A stretch of DNA of 64,000 nt. Origin: Deinococcus aestuarii (GTDB lineage Bacteria > Deinococcota > Deinococci > Deinococcales > Deinococcaceae). The position numbers were made by a program, and so were the translations under genes. Positions 12,465-28,384 of this stretch are shown here, one piece after another (within the stretch, counting starts at the first letter, position 1; each line of letters begins with the position of its first letter). A model generated the notes under the pieces. That model worked only from the letters and a program-made list of their open reading frames with translations. It was not told where the DNA came from and ran no database searches. The stretch spans positions 100,118 to 164,117 of the forward strand of contig NZ_JAHKSN010000009.1 in the NCBI RefSeq assembly GCF_018863415.1, in the 5' to 3' direction.

Positions 12465-14075
12465 TCAGCCTGGCACCCGGCGGGACCCCAGGGCGGCGAG
12501 CACCTCCGCTGCGGCACGCTCGCCGCTCGCGCAGGCACCCTCCATGAAGCCCTGGAAGGCGCCGCCGGTGTGTTCCCCCGCGAAGTGGAGCCCGTCCACG
12601 GGCTCGGCCTCGGCGCCGCCGATGGTGGTCCACTGCCCCACCCGGTAGGCGGAGTACGAGCCCCGGCTCAGGGGATGGCTCGGCCAGTGCGCGCGGAGGG
12701 CCGGGGCGCGGTCCCGCGCGGCCCCGATGCCGGGGTAGATCGCCTCCATCTCGGTGAGCCAGGCGGCGGTGTGGGCCTCGGCGCTTCCGGTGCCGACCTC
12801 GAGCCCACGCCGCCCGCCCACGAAGTTCGTCAGGGCGCCCGTGGGGCCGCTGGCGGCCAGCGTGCGGCTGCTCTCCCAGGTCGTCTGGAAGGTCCGGTCG
12901 GAGTAGGTGTACCCGTTCGAGCGGTGACGGGTGCGCCACACGCGCTCGGAGAAGCCCGCGATGAGCTTGGCATTCGTGCCGTAGCCGATGGTCTCGATGG
13001 CGCGGCGCTTGACCTCGGGCAGCGGCAGGCGCAGGGCCACCCCCCGCAGGACGCTGAAGGGCAGCGCCAGGATGACGCGGGAGGCGCGCACCTCCTGCGA
13101 GCTGGCCCCGCGCGCGAAGGTCAGGGTGTAGCGCCCGTCGCTGCCCCGGCTCAGGGCTTCGAGGCGGGCGCCGAGGTCGAGGTCTTGCGCCAGGGCCTGT
13201 CCCAACCGCTGCGGGATGGCCCCGTTGCCCTCCTCGGCGGTGTAACGCATGTCGCTGGCCCCGAAGATCTCGAACCGCTCGGGGGACGTGCCGATGAGGT
13301 AGCTCAGGTTGAGACTCGACTGCTCGGTCGCCTCCAGGCCGTACTCGGTGACGTAGGCCACCTCGATCAGGTCGCGCAGGAAGGGAGGCACGTCGGGCCG
13401 GTCGAGGTAGTCGTGCAGGGAGGTCCGGTCGAGGCCCGCCGCGTTGCCGGGGGTGAGGTGACTCACGGACTCCACGTCCAGCGCGGCGAGGTCCGCGCCG
13501 ATCCGCCGCGCCAGGGGGCGGAAGGCCTCCAGCACCTCGGCGTCGGTGTACACCCTCCCGCCGAAGTCGAAGACCTCGGGGATCAGGCGGTCGCGGGCGT
13601 CGTCCGCGAGGAGGTCACGGAGCGGCACTCCAAGTTCGCCCGCGAGGCGCCGGATGGACGTGTGGCCCGAGTCGATGAACTCGCCGCCCAGCTCCACGTG
13701 CCGCCCCCCGAAGACGCCGTGCCGGGTGGAAACGCGCCCGCCCACGCGCGGCCCCGCCTCGTACACGCGCACGGGCACCCCCGCTTGCCGCAGCCGGTAC
13801 GCCGCCGTGAGGCCCGCGAGCCCCGCCCCCACGACGACCACGGGGTCGTCCCCGGTCACGCTGGCCCGCGCCGCCGGGGGAAGCGTCTGCGCCGAGACCC
13901 CGCGAGGCGCCAGGGTCAGCCCCGCCGCCCCGAGGGCCCCGGCCCGCAGCAGCGCCCGCCGCCGGGCGTCGTGGGTCCGTTCGAGCACCTCCTCGTCTCG
14001 CTGCCCACGCACCTCGGCGTGGTGGGCCAGCGCGAAGAACACCCGCAACCGGGCGAGCAGGGCGGACCGGCTCAA
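12465..14075 (-). CDS. Flavin-containing monoamine oxidase family protein
   Basis: 536 residues from a TTG start at 14075, chosen because GAGGGGA stands 7 nt upstream; an in-frame TTG 14 codons earlier (14117) lacks such a site. A twin-arginine-like stretch ARRRALLRAGALGAAGLTLA at about 37-56 suggests Tat export or a relic of it. The FAD-binding dinucleotide motif is VVVVGAGLAGLTAAYRL, followed by GGRVSTRHGVFGG and the C-terminal FAD contact GLHFAGEHTGGAFQGFMEGA. The family oxidises amines with FAD and O2, giving aldehyde, ammonia and H2O2. Substrate is unknown; L-amino-acid oxidase activity is an alternative. Confidence 0.85.
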   Translation of the reverse strand: MSRSALLARLRVFFALAHHAEVRGQRDEEVLERTHDARRRALLRAGALGAAGLTLAPRGVSAQTLPPAARASVTGDDPVVVVGAGLAGLTAAYRLRQAGVPVRVYEAGPRVGGRVSTRHGVFGGRHVELGGEFIDSGHTSIRRLAGELGVPLRDLLADDARDRLIPEVFDFGGRVYTDAEVLEAFRPLARRIGADLAALDVESVSHLTPGNAAGLDRTSLHDYLDRPDVPPFLRDLIEVAYVTEYGLEATEQSSLNLSYLIGTSPERFEIFGASDMRYTAEEGNGAIPQRLGQALAQDLDLGARLEALSRGSDGRYTLTFARGASSQEVRASRVILALPFSVLRGVALRLPLPEVKRRAIETIGYGTNAKLIAGFSERVWRTRHRSNGYTYSDRTFQTTWESSRTLAASGPTGALTNFVGGRRGLEVGTGSAEAHTAAWLTEMEAIYPGIGAARDRAPALRAHWPSHPLSRGSYSAYRVGQWTTIGGAEAEPVDGLHFAGEHTGGAFQGFMEGACASGERAAAEVLAALGSRRVPG

Positions 14076-14398
14076 GCTGTTCCCCTCAGGTTGTTCATGG
14101 TCCCCCGACTCTAGCAACCTCTCCCGGCCCTGCTTGCCCAGAAGTTCACAAAGCTTCGCGCAGGGCGCCCCGGCGTCCTCCTGTCCTCTCCCCTGATTGA
14201 AAGCCGGAGCCCTGTGACTCAGCAGAACATGCAGGGGCGATTGTCCTTCCGCGGAGGGGGCCCTGCGCGTAGAACCCCGGCGGGAACGTCCTGCCGTCTA
14301 TCCCACACATGGACAACCCCGCCCGAGTATTTATGCATTGTTCGTATCCTCTTGAGTCATAAGGATCAGGCCGCACGAGGCCGAGAGAGGAGTGCCTC
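14076..14398. other. Divergent region between amine oxidase and gltB
   Basis: It holds the starts of both transcripts. An AT-rich island at about 14328-14364 includes TATCCT at 14345-14350, a plausible -10 for gltB, but I see no matching -35. AGAGGAG at 14386-14392 is the gltB ribosome binding site. TAGAGT on the minus strand near 14112 is a possible -10 for the oxidase. No gene is supported. Confidence 0.45.
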
Positions 14399-19126
<4,728 letters not shown>

Positions 19127-19190
19127 GCCATGCACCGGAGCGGCGAGGGCCAGTCTCCCGCCGCCTTCGCCTCAAGATCAAGGAGCAACG

Positions 19191-20660
<1,470 letters not shown>

Positions 20661-20673
20661 GGGGGTCAGGAGG

Positions 20674-20711
20674 AACGGCGCCGCTCGGGGATGGGGGGCG
20701 CCGTTTTCTTT
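20674..20711 (+). terminator. Rho-independent terminator of gltBD
   Basis: AACGGCGCC (20674-20682) pairs with GGCGCCGTT (20697-20705), followed by TTCTTTG. Confidence 0.85.
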
Positions 20712-21168
20712 GGGTCGCAGGGAGAGGGGAGGGTCTTTCGGGTGAGCCCGGATGGGCCGCTTCCTTCCCCCCTCCCAGCCTCCCCACAGGGGGAGAGGCG
20801 TTTGAGAGACGCTGGCGTCAAGCTCCTTGCGGCCTCCCTCCAGCCCACTTCCTTCAACCTCATGAACTGGCCGCAACGAGACACCACCCGCAAGGGCCAG
20901 GCCCGGCTGGCCGTCGACCTCGCAGGGTGGTGAGGGCGGGCCACGAAAAGCCCCCGGCCCTCGCTCCCTCGCGCCAGGGGCGACCCTCCGACTTCACCCG
21001 GCCGGTCGTGATGGGTACGGGGTCAGGGTAAGGCGGGTTGAGGTGGCGCATACACCACCCGGAAAAAAGGCGATGAAGGGGAGTGTACAGTCGCCTCCCG
21101 TTTTGATGAAGGCGCCTACAGACCGGCCATATGCAGGACCTGTCCCCGGCGCCACCCGGCCCCGACGC
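20712..21168. other. Intergenic region between gltD and the histidine kinase gene
   Basis: No supportable gene. It contains a divergent REP-like repeat (about 20756-20801) and, further right, ordinary GC-rich sequence leading into the kinase promoter. Confidence 0.45.
20756..20801. repeat. REP-like intergenic repeat, divergent copy
   Basis: CCCCCCTCCCAGCCTCCCCA followed by CAGGGGGAGAGGCG, an imperfect palindrome of the same family as the copy at 63569-63603. Confidence 0.5.
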
Positions 21169-21174
21169 TAGAAT
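21169..21174 (+). promoter_or_regulatory. -10 hexamer of a leaderless promoter
   Basis: TAGAAT, then 6 nt (CCGCCC), then ATG 21181. No Shine-Dalgarno is present. Confidence 0.65.
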
Positions 21175-21180
21175 CCGCCC

Positions 21181-24100
21181 ATGGACCTTCCCCAGGGGCG
21201 CGTGGAGAGCCGCCCGGCGCCCGCCTCCGCCCCCCACCCCTACGACGCGCTGCCGACCCCGGTGTGGACCTGCACGGCGGGGGGCGAGCTGACCTTCGTC
21301 AATTCGGCCTGGCAGGCGGTGACGGGCCAGAGCGCGGCCCAGGCGCTGGGCTCGTCCTTCGCGGAGGTCCTTCACCCCGAAGAGCGCGGCCGGGCCCTGG
21401 AGGGCTGGCGCGCGGCGCGGGCGCGGGGAGAGGTGTTCGGGGGCGAATACCGCCTGCGCGGGCCGGGCGGGGACCGTCCTTTTCTCCTGCGGGCTCAGCC
21501 TGCCGGGGACGACCCGGACGGACCGTGGGTGGGGGTGGCGAGCGGGCCGGACGGCGGCGAAGAGGCGCCCCGGAGGAGGGCACCGTCGCGCCGGGACGAC
21601 GAACTCATCGCGGCGCTGGCGGAGACGCTGCAACGGGCGGCGACCCCCGAGGAGGTGTCGCGGTTCGCGCTCGACCTGATCGGCCCGGCGCTGGAGGCGC
21701 AGAGTCTGCTGGTCGTGCGGCTGGGCGGCGACCAGATTCGCCTGCCGACGATCTGGGGCGACCCGCCCGAACCTGTCGCCGGGTACATGACCCGCCCGGA
21801 GCTGAGGCTGGACGATACCCCGCTGCTGCGGCAGGTCGCGCGGGAGGGGCGCGGCGTGTACGTGGACGACTACCGGGCGGCGCCGGGGGCCATCCCCTCC
21901 TTCCCGGCGCTGGCCTGCGCAGTCGAGCCCGTCCGCACACCGGACGGCACGCTGGAGGGCTTTCTGGTGGTGTGGCGGCCGGTGGGCCCGGGGGCGTGGC
22001 AAGACGGGCAGCGGCGGCTCCTGAGACGGGCGGCGCAGACCCTGGGGCTCGCGCTGGAGCGGGCGGCGGCGGCCCAGCGGCTGGCGGAGTCGGTGGCGGC
22101 GCTCGACGCCTTCGTGGCGTTCACCGAGGCGGTGGGGAGCGAGACGGACGTGTTCGCCCTCGCGCGGCGGGCGGGCGAGGTGCTGCGCGCCAACCTCGGG
22201 GACGTGAGCGTGGCGTACTACAAGCCGGGCGGCGGGCTGTGGCGGGCGCGGGTGTGGACCGAGGACCTCGCCCCCGAGGTGGCCGCCACCATCGCGGCGG
22301 GCGTGAGCATGGAGTCGCCGAGCTTCAAACGGGCGGTCGAGGAGCACCGGCCGCTGTTCGTGTCGGGCTGGAACCCCGAGCGCGAGGAGGTGGCGCACAC
22401 CGAGGCGTACGGGGCGGTCGCCTTTTACCCGTATTTCAAAGGTGGACAGCCGCGCAGCGTGCTCGTGGCGGGCACCCAGGACGCCCGCACGTGGTCCGAG
22501 CGCGAGCGGGCGGTGTTCCAGGCGGTCGGGCGCAGCCTGGGCCTCGCGCTGGAGCGCGCCGACGCGGCGGCGTGGCAGGCGGTCCAGAACCGTGAGCTCG
22601 AAGCCCGCACGGCGGCGCTGGAGGGTTTTGCCGACCTCACCCGCGACCTGAGCCTGCGCGCCGATCCCCACGCGCTCGTGCGGCGGGCGCAGGAGGTCGT
22701 GCTCTCGCTCCTCACGTCCGGCTACGCGCTGTACTACGAGCGGGAGGGGGAGCGCTGGCGCAACCGGGTCCAGACCGGGGAGGTCGGACACCCGGACCTC
22801 CAGGCCTTTATCGACGCGGGGCCGCCCGTGGGCGAGACGCCCAGCGTGGACGTGCCCTGGACCACCCGGCGGCCCCTGTACCAGGACAGCTACGCCCGGG
22901 GCAGCGACACCCCGGCGGAGCTGGTCCAGCACGTGAGCACGGCGGCCTCGCTGCCCGTCTTGCGGCACGGGGAGGTCGTCGGGGTCTTGATCGCGGTGCT
23001 GTTCGAGGGGCGGGCCTGGACCGGGACCGACCGGGTGGTGCTGGAGACGGTGGTGCGCAGCCTCGGGATCGCCCTGGAGCGCGCCCAGGAGGTGGCCGAC
23101 CTCGCGCGGCGCACCCAGGAAGTGACCGAGTGGCGCGAACGCTACGAGGTCGCCGTGCAGGGCTCGGGGCACGTCCTGTACGACTGGAACGCCGCGACCG
23201 GCCGGATCGTGTACGGCGGCCCGGTCGAGGCGGTGACCGGCTACACCCCGGGGGAGCTGAGCGGGGGGCCGGTCCCCTGGACCGAGCGCCTGATCCACCC
23301 CGACGACCGCCCCGCCTTCCGCGCGGAGGTCGCGCAGGTCGTCCGGGAGGGCGGCACCCTCCACGTGGGTTTCCGGGTGATCCGCAAGGACGGCAGCGTG
23401 CGCGAGGTCGAGACCGACGGGCACTTCATGTGGGGTCCGGGGGGAGTTACCCGGCTCGTCGGCCTGATCAAGGACGTGACCGAGCGCCGCGAGGCGGAGG
23501 AGCGGCTGCGCAGATCGAACGAGGAACTGCGCAGGTCGAACGCCGAGCTCGAACAGTTCGCCTACGTCGCCTCTCACGACCTCCAGGCCCCGCTGCGCGC
23601 GGTCACGAGCTTTTCCGAACTCATCTTGCGCCGCTACGGGGAGGCGCTCGACGAGCGTGGGCGCCTCTACCTGGGGCAGATCGTGGAGAACGGCCAGCAT
23701 ATGAAGCGGCTGGTAGACGACCTCCTCGGCTTCTCGCGCCTGAACACCCGCCCCCGCCGCGAGGAGGTCTCGGACGCCGCCGCCATCTTCGACGCGGTGG
23801 CCGGGCGCTTCGCCGGGGAGGTCGCGGCGCTGGGCGGGGCGCTCACCCGTGACCCCCTGCCCCAGGTGCGCGCCGACGCGGGGCAACTCGACCAACTGCT
23901 GCAAAACCTGATCTCGAACGCCCTCAAGTACCGCCGCGACGGCGAGCCGCCCCGGGTCCACGTCTCGGCCGGGCGGGACGGGGAGATGTGGCGCTTCACG
24001 GTCGCCGACAACGGCATCGGCATCGAGGGGCAGTATTTCGAGCGCATCTTCGTGATCTTCCAGAGATTGCACGGCCGCGAGCAGTTCGAGGGCACCGGCA

Positions 24101-24210
24101 TCGGCCTCGCCGTGTGCAAGAAGATCGTCGAGGCCCACGGCGGGCGGCTGTGGTTGGAGTCGCGCCCCGGCCAGGGCACGATCTTCTTCTTCACTCTCCC
24201 GGCGGCGTGA
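21181..24210 (+). CDS. PAS/GAF multi-sensor histidine kinase
   Basis: 1009 residues, soluble, no membrane segment. Order: PAS (about 20-125), three GAF-like domains (about 140-295, 300-455 and 470-640), a second PAS with PAC motif (about 655-770), a HisKA dimerisation domain with phospho-acceptor His799 in [10 protein letters not shown], and a HATPase with the N box LISNALKY, G1 box DNGIGI (943-948) and G2 box [10 protein letters not shown]. The kinase core resembles that of bacteriophytochrome-type kinases, but I see no bilin cysteine. No response regulator lies beside it, so the partner is elsewhere. The start is set by the leaderless promoter 6 nt upstream. Confidence 0.92.
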   Translation: MDLPQGRVESRPAPASAPHPYDALPTPVWTCTAGGELTFVNSAWQAVTGQSAAQALGSSFAEVLHPEERGRALEGWRAARARGEVFGGEYRLRGPGGDRPFLLRAQPAGDDPDGPWVGVASGPDGGEEAPRRRAPSRRDDELIAALAETLQRAATPEEVSRFALDLIGPALEAQSLLVVRLGGDQIRLPTIWGDPPEPVAGYMTRPELRLDDTPLLRQVAREGRGVYVDDYRAAPGAIPSFPALACAVEPVRTPDGTLEGFLVVWRPVGPGAWQDGQRRLLRRAAQTLGLALERAAAAQRLAESVAALDAFVAFTEAVGSETDVFALARRAGEVLRANLGDVSVAYYKPGGGLWRARVWTEDLAPEVAATIAAGVSMESPSFKRAVEEHRPLFVSGWNPEREEVAHTEAYGAVAFYPYFKGGQPRSVLVAGTQDARTWSERERAVFQAVGRSLGLALERADAAAWQAVQNRELEARTAALEGFADLTRDLSLRADPHALVRRAQEVVLSLLTSGYALYYEREGERWRNRVQTGEVGHPDLQAFIDAGPPVGETPSVDVPWTTRRPLYQDSYARGSDTPAELVQHVSTAASLPVLRHGEVVGVLIAVLFEGRAWTGTDRVVLETVVRSLGIALERAQEVADLARRTQEVTEWRERYEVAVQGSGHVLYDWNAATGRIVYGGPVEAVTGYTPGELSGGPVPWTERLIHPDDRPAFRAEVAQVVREGGTLHVGFRVIRKDGSVREVETDGHFMWGPGGVTRLVGLIKDVTERREAEERLRRSNEELRRSNAELEQFAYVASHDLQAPLRAVTSFSELILRRYGEALDERGRLYLGQIVENGQHMKRLVDDLLGFSRLNTRPRREEVSDAAAIFDAVAGRFAGEVAALGGALTRDPLPQVRADAGQLDQLLQNLISNALKYRRDGEPPRVHVSAGRDGEMWRFTVADNGIGIEGQYFERIFVIFQRLHGREQFEGTGIGLAVCKKIVEAHGGRLWLESRPGQGTIFFFTLPAA

Positions 24211-24397
24211 ATTCTGCCGGACCGGCCCCCGGCGTCTCCTGAAATGAGGCGGCGATGAACGCCTCTTCACCGCCCTCTGGCAAGACGGTCAGATTTGGGG
24301 AAGCGCGGCTTTAGCAACCTCAGCAGGGCGGCACGTTCCCACCTCCGAGAATCGGGCAGCGGTCGGGGCGACGAGTCCCTTTCAAGGAGGCACGAGG

Positions 24398-24616
24398 ATG
24401 ACGAGAACGGGTGGAACGAGCAGCACGGCAAGACGCGGCTTCGCGGCGATGGAGCCGGGGCGTCAGCGTGAGATCGCCAGCCTGGGCGGGCGGGCGGCGC
24501 ACCAGAGCGGCAACGCGCACCGCTTCACCTCGGAGGAGGCGCGCGAGGCCGGGCGCAAGGGCGGTCAGGCCTCCCGGGGAAGCAAGGCCCCCGGGCGGAA
24601 GATGTCCGGCGACTGA
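24398..24616 (+). CDS. KGG-repeat (GsiB/con-10 like) stress protein
   Basis: 72 residues. It carries the family motif twice: GFAAMEPGRQREIASLGGRAAH and FTSEEAREAGRKGGQAS, matching the KGG repeat of general-stress proteins such as GsiB. It is very hydrophilic, glycine- and arginine-rich, without cysteine or hydrophobic segments, like desiccation- or glucose-starvation-induced proteins. GGAGG precedes the ATG, and a clear terminator follows. It stands alone, so it is probably controlled independently. Function in the family (protection in stress, biofilm roles) is inferred, not demonstrated. Confidence 0.88.
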   Translation: MTRTGGTSSTARRGFAAMEPGRQREIASLGGRAAHQSGNAHRFTSEEAREAGRKGGQASRGSKAPGRKMSGD

Positions 24617-24661
24617 CGCGCGGGCACGTGCCCCCTTCACCGACACACCGGATTCATCTCT

Positions 24662-24690
24662 GGGCGGCTCCTCAACGGGCCGCTTTTTTC
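24662..24690 (+). terminator. Rho-independent terminator of the KGG gene
   Basis: GCGGCTC (24664-24670) pairs with GGGCCGC (24677-24683, one G-T pair), followed by TTTTTT. Confidence 0.85.
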
Positions 24691-24833
24691 GTGGCGACCG
24701 CCGACAGGCCCGCGTCAGCGAACGGGCGCAGGGTCCTCTGCCCGGCGGAGAAGACCTGTCACCCTGACCTGTAAAGAGGCAAAGGGGAGCGGAGCGAAGG
24801 GCCCGGCACGACACTGTTCTTTCGTCAACGGCT

Positions 24834-25031
24834 CTAGGCTTCCTCACGGTCCTTGGGCGGGTCGGGTTGGGTGAGCTGGAGGCCGGGTTTCAGGCGTCCG
24901 GCCTCGCGCACACTCTGGGTGAGGAGGTACTCGATCTGGGCGTTCACGCTGCGGAGTTCGTCGGCGGCCCAGCGTTCCAGGGCGGCGTAGAGTTCCGGGC
25001 TGATGCGCAGGGGGTAGTTTTTGCGGGGCAT
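24834..25031 (-). CDS. Arc-like ribbon-helix-helix DNA-binding protein
   Basis: 65 residues. [45 protein letters not shown] has the ribbon strand (NYPLRIS) and two-helix pattern of MetJ/Arc/HicB-type RHH domains, which bind DNA as dimers. The tail of about 20 residues is polar. Its ATG is 30 nt after the stop of the SPFH gene, so both are one operon. RHH genes beside SPFH genes recur in actinobacteria and Deinococcus and are often labelled Arc-family or toxin-antitoxin HicB. No toxin is seen here. It may autoregulate via the GTGATATCAC palindrome upstream of the operon; this is inference. Confidence 0.82.
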   Translation of the reverse strand: MPRKNYPLRISPELYAALERWAADELRSVNAQIEYLLTQSVREAGRLKPGLQLTQPDPPKDREEA

Positions 25032-25061
25032 GGCACACTCACCTGCCCGGTTGCGGGGCGC

Positions 25062-25976
25062 TCAATACAGGCTCCCGGCGTTGACGACGGGCTGGGTGCC
25101 GCGCTCGCTCGTGAGGACCACGAGGAGGTTGCTCACCATCTGCGCCTTGCGTTCCTCGTCGAGGTGGACGATGCCCTGCCCTTCGAGTTCGCGCAGGGCC
25201 ATCTCGACCATGCCGACCGCCCCCTGCACGATCTGCTGCCGGGCGGCGATGATGGCACTCGCCTGCTGGCGCTGGAGCATCGCCCCGGCGATCTCGGGCG
25301 AGTAGGCGAGGTGGGAAAGCCGGGCTTCGAGCACCTCCACCCCCGCGTGGCGCAGCCGGGTCGCCAGCTCGCGGCCCAGGGCCTCGGCCACCTCGTCGGG
25401 GTTGCCGCGCAGGGAGAAGGCCAGCCCGTCGTGGTCGTCGTAGGGGTACTGGGCGGCGAGGTGACGCAGCGCCGTTTCCGACTGGATCGCCACGAAGGCG
25501 GTGTAGTCCTCCACGTCGAACACGGCCCGCGCGGTGTCCACCACCCGCCACACGATCACCGCCGCGATCTCGATGGGGTTGCCGATCTGGTCGTTGACCT
25601 TGAGCCGCTCGGAGTTGAAGTTGCGGATGCGCAGCGACACCCGCTTGCGTGCCGTGAAGGGGTTCGTCCAGTAAAAGCCGTTGCGCCGCTCGCTGCCGAC
25701 GTACCGCCCGAAGAGGGTCAGCACGCTCGCCTGGTTGGGTTGCACGATGAAAAACCCGAAGAGTGCGACCACCGCCAGCAGCGCGACGACGGCGGCGGCG
25801 ACCGTCAGGCCCCACCAGAAGAGCGCGGCGGCCACCCCCGCCAGGCCCAGCCACAGAAGAACGGCGGGCACGCCCGGCAGCCCAAACGCGCGCCGCTCCA
25901 CGCTCGCCACCCCCGGCTCGGGCGAGACGCCCCCCTGCGGACCCGTGGTGACCGGAAGCTGTTGCAATTTATCCAT
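25062..25976 (-). CDS. SPFH/band-7 domain membrane protein
   Basis: 304 residues. Two adjacent hydrophobic segments at about 36-72 ([20 protein letters not shown] and [15 protein letters not shown]) anchor it. The SPFH domain follows from about 75: [29 protein letters not shown], then [21 protein letters not shown] and the late alpha-rich [38 protein letters not shown] proteins form oligomeric scaffolds at membranes. GGAGG stands 6 nt before the start. The RHH gene is downstream in the same transcript. Confidence 0.9.
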   Translation of the reverse strand: MDKLQQLPVTTGPQGGVSPEPGVASVERRAFGLPGVPAVLLWLGLAGVAAALFWWGLTVAAAVVALLAVVALFGFFIVQPNQASVLTLFGRYVGSERRNGFYWTNPFTARKRVSLRIRNFNSERLKVNDQIGNPIEIAAVIVWRVVDTARAVFDVEDYTAFVAIQSETALRHLAAQYPYDDHDGLAFSLRGNPDEVAEALGRELATRLRHAGVEVLEARLSHLAYSPEIAGAMLQRQQASAIIAARQQIVQGAVGMVEMALRELEGQGIVHLDEERKAQMVSNLLVVLTSERGTQPVVNAGSLY

Positions 25977-25993
25977 GTCTTCCTCCTATCAAA

Positions 25994-26003
25994 GTGATAT
26001 CAC
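25994..26003. promoter_or_regulatory. Palindromic operator candidate upstream of the SPFH-RHH operon
   Basis: GTGATATCAC, a perfect 10-bp palindrome 17 bp upstream of the SPFH start codon and overlapping where its promoter should be. It is AT-rich for the surroundings. Confidence 0.5.
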
Positions 26004-26095
26004 ATTGAGGGCAGGACTTCCAGGGGCGGCGCGCAGGCTCTTCTCTTGACCGAGTGCCGTTCGTCCGTTGCCCCTAGGTGAGCGGTTTCGTAGGT

Positions 26096-26150
26096 CACAC
26101 GCCCCCTCACCCGTTGCTTCGCAACGCCCTCTCCCGCAGGGGGAGAGGGT
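26096..26150 (-). repeat. REP-like intergenic repeat, reverse orientation
   Basis: CACACGCCCCCTCACCC at the left and CCCTCTCCCGCAGGGGGAGA at the right correspond to the reverse complement of copy 1, with an internal GTTGCTTCGCAAC small palindrome. Confidence 0.7.
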
Positions 26151-26186
26151 CAAAAGCCTCAGCCAGCGGCAACCTCTACCTTCCTT

Positions 26187-26217
26187 TGCTGACCCGATAT
26201 GTTGAATCTGGTCAGCA
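26187..26217. promoter_or_regulatory. 8-bp inverted repeat upstream of membrane protein gene
   Basis: TGCTGACC (26187-26194) and GGTCAGCA (26210-26217), separated by an AT-rich 15-nt centre, 59 bp before the start of the downstream gene. Possible regulator site. Confidence 0.4.
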
Positions 26218-26276
26218 TAAAAGCCAGGGGTTAAGAGGCCGGAGGCGTATCCTGCGGGACACCCAAGGAGGCAGGC

Positions 26277-27332
26277 ATGACGACTTCCCCCCCGTATTCC
26301 ACGCATCCGCCCGTGGCCTCGGCTCCCTGGCGCGCGACGCCCGCGCAAAACCTCGTCACGCTGGTCACGGGCTTCTGGCTGATGACGGGCATCTTCGTGG
26401 ACGGCTGGGCGCACAACCACCTCGGGGAGGCGCTGGAGACCTTCTTCACCCCCTGGCACGGGGTCTTCTACAGCGGCTTCCTGGCGACCGCGCTGTGGAT
26501 CGGGTGGCTGGGGCGGCGCGGGCTCGCGCAGGGGCGGCGGGGGCTGGCGGCCTTTCCGGTCGGGTACGGGCTCGGCGCACTCGGCATCCTGACCTTCGCG
26601 CTCGGCGGGCTGGGGGACATGACGTGGCACACCCTCTTCGGGATCGAGGTCGGGCTCGACGCCCTGCTCTCGCCCACCCACCTCCTGCTCTTTCTGGGGG
26701 CCGAATTGATCGTCCTCTCGCCCCTCGTGGCGACGTGGAGGGAACCGACCGGGCGGCGGTCTCCGGCGGGGGTGGTGTGGCCGGGCGTGCTGGCAATGAC
26801 GGCGGCGCTATGTTTCGCCTCCTTCATGCACATGTACGCCTGGGTGCTCGCGGCGGACGGTCTGGGGGACGGGCTGAGCTACTCCGGCGCGCGCACCCTC
26901 TTGACCTCGACCCTGCTCACGGCGCTGATGCTCGTCGCGCCCGTCTTGCTGTTGCTGCGGCGCTGGCACCTGCCCTTCGGCGCGGTGACGGTGATGTACC
27001 TCCTCAACACCCTGCTGATGCGGGCGATGACGGGTGGGCTGGACCAGTTCCCGGTGGTCCTCGCGCTCGGGGGGGTGGCGGGGCTCGCTGCGGACGGGCT
27101 GATCCAGTGGTTGCGGCCTTCCCCCGCCCGGCCCTGGGCCTACCGCGCCTTCGCCGTGGCGCTGCCCCTGCTCGTCTGGGTGCCCTTCTTCGCGGGGGCG
27201 GCGGGGCTCGGGCAATTGAATGCCAGCCTCGAACTGTGGACGGGCGTGTGCGTGATGGCGGCGCTGGGCGGGCTGGCGCTGAGTGCGCTGATCGTGCCAC
27301 CCGCCGTGCCGCCGGAGGCGGAGGCATCCTAG
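26277..27332 (+). CDS. Polytopic membrane protein of unknown function
   Basis: 351 residues with about nine hydrophobic helices, starting near 30 (LVTLVTGFWLMTGIFVDGWAH). Histidines cluster at or near membrane boundaries (GWAHNHLG, TPWHGVFYSG, MTWHTLFGIE, SPTHLLLF, SFMHMYAWV), a pattern seen in metal- or haem-handling membrane proteins, though I name no family. AAGGAGG precedes the ATG. The gene converges with the aldo/keto reductase gene, with 7 nt between stops. I would read it as a real, conserved-looking gene of unknown role. Confidence 0.8.
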   Translation: MTTSPPYSTHPPVASAPWRATPAQNLVTLVTGFWLMTGIFVDGWAHNHLGEALETFFTPWHGVFYSGFLATALWIGWLGRRGLAQGRRGLAAFPVGYGLGALGILTFALGGLGDMTWHTLFGIEVGLDALLSPTHLLLFLGAELIVLSPLVATWREPTGRRSPAGVVWPGVLAMTAALCFASFMHMYAWVLAADGLGDGLSYSGARTLLTSTLLTALMLVAPVLLLLRRWHLPFGAVTVMYLLNTLLMRAMTGGLDQFPVVLALGGVAGLAADGLIQWLRPSPARPWAYRAFAVALPLLVWVPFFAGAAGLGQLNASLELWTGVCVMAALGGLALSALIVPPAVPPEAEAS

Positions 27333-27339
27333 CCCGACC

Positions 27340-28323
27340 TCACCACAGCGCCTGGACCTGGGGGCGGATCAGCTCGTCGTAGACGGCCCGGACGCCCTGC
27401 ATCTGTTCGGGGGTCAGGGGCGGGAGGTCCGCCGCCGCCGCATTGCCCTCCACCTGGGCGGGGTTGCGGGCGCCGGGAATCGCGCAGCTCACCTCGGGGA
27501 ACATCAGAATCCAGCGCAGGGCAAATTGGGCGAGCGTCATGCCTTCCGGCACGAGGGGGCGCAGGCGCTCCACCGCCGCCAGCCCGGTCTCGTAGTCCAC
27601 GCCGGAGAAGGTCTCGCCCCGGTCGAACGCCTCGCCGTGGCGGTTGAAGTTACGGTGGTCGTCCTCGGCAAATTGACTGTCGCGGCGCAGCTTGCCCGTC
27701 AGCAGGCCGCTCGCCAGGGGCACGCGGGCCAGAATGCCCACGTCCCGCTCCCGCGCCGCCGCGAAGAACTCCTCGGCGGGCTTGAGGCGAAAGGCGTTGA
27801 AGATGATCTGGATGGTGGCGACGCCCTCGTGCTCGGTCGCCTTCAGCGCCTCCCCCACCGTCTCGACGCTGACGCCGTAGGCCCGCAGCAACCCTTCCCG
27901 TTTGAATTCGTCGAGGATGCCGAATACCTCGCCCCGCTCGATCACCTCGGGCGGCGGGCAGTGGAGTTGGAGGAGATCGAGGGCGTCCTGTTCCAGATTC
28001 CGCAGGCTGCGTTCGACGAAGCCCCGCAGGTTCTCGCGGGTGTACCCGCTTGCCACGTGGGGATTCAGCCGCCGCCCCGCCTTGGTGGCGACGTAGAAGG
28101 GCTCGTTCCGCTCGCGGCGCAATCGGGCGATCAGCCGCTCGCTGTGGCCGTCGCCGTACACGTCGGCGGTGTCGAAGAAATTGATGCCGAGATCGAGGGC
28201 GCGGTGCAGGGCGGCGAGGCTCTCCTCGTCGTCCACCGCCCCCCAGGTGCCGCCGATGGCCCAGGCGCCGAAACTGATGGCGGATACGTCGTATCCGGTC
28301 TTGCCGAGTCTGCGGTCGTGCAT
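27340..28323 (-). CDS. Aldo/keto reductase
   Basis: 327 residues, start [19 protein letters not shown] after GGAGGAAC. The catalytic tetrad is visible: Asp51 and Tyr56 ([10 protein letters not shown]), Lys81 (VATKAGRR) and His121 (LLQLHCPPP). The C-terminal NADPH-binding part has [24 protein letters not shown]. It is of the AKR type that reduces aldehydes or ketones with NADPH in the cytoplasm; the substrate is unknown. It converges on the membrane-protein gene and is followed upstream by the cyclodeaminase-like gene on the same strand, 61 nt away. Confidence 0.93.
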   Translation of the reverse strand: MHDRRLGKTGYDVSAISFGAWAIGGTWGAVDDEESLAALHRALDLGINFFDTADVYGDGHSERLIARLRRERNEPFYVATKAGRRLNPHVASGYTRENLRGFVERSLRNLEQDALDLLQLHCPPPEVIERGEVFGILDEFKREGLLRAYGVSVETVGEALKATEHEGVATIQIIFNAFRLKPAEEFFAAARERDVGILARVPLASGLLTGKLRRDSQFAEDDHRNFNRHGEAFDRGETFSGVDYETGLAAVERLRPLVPEGMTLAQFALRWILMFPEVSCAIPGARNPAQVEGNAAAADLPPLTPEQMQGVRAVYDELIRPQVQALW

Positions 28324-28384
28324 GGGGTGTTCCTCCGGGCCCCACTGTACGGGGCGGGAGGCGAGCGCCGGGGAGAGGGAACCT

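Noticed and set aside
20860..24270. 1136-codon open frame antisense to the histidine kinase gene
   Set aside because: Same artefact; the sense frame carries clear PAS, GAF, HisKA and HATPase motifs.
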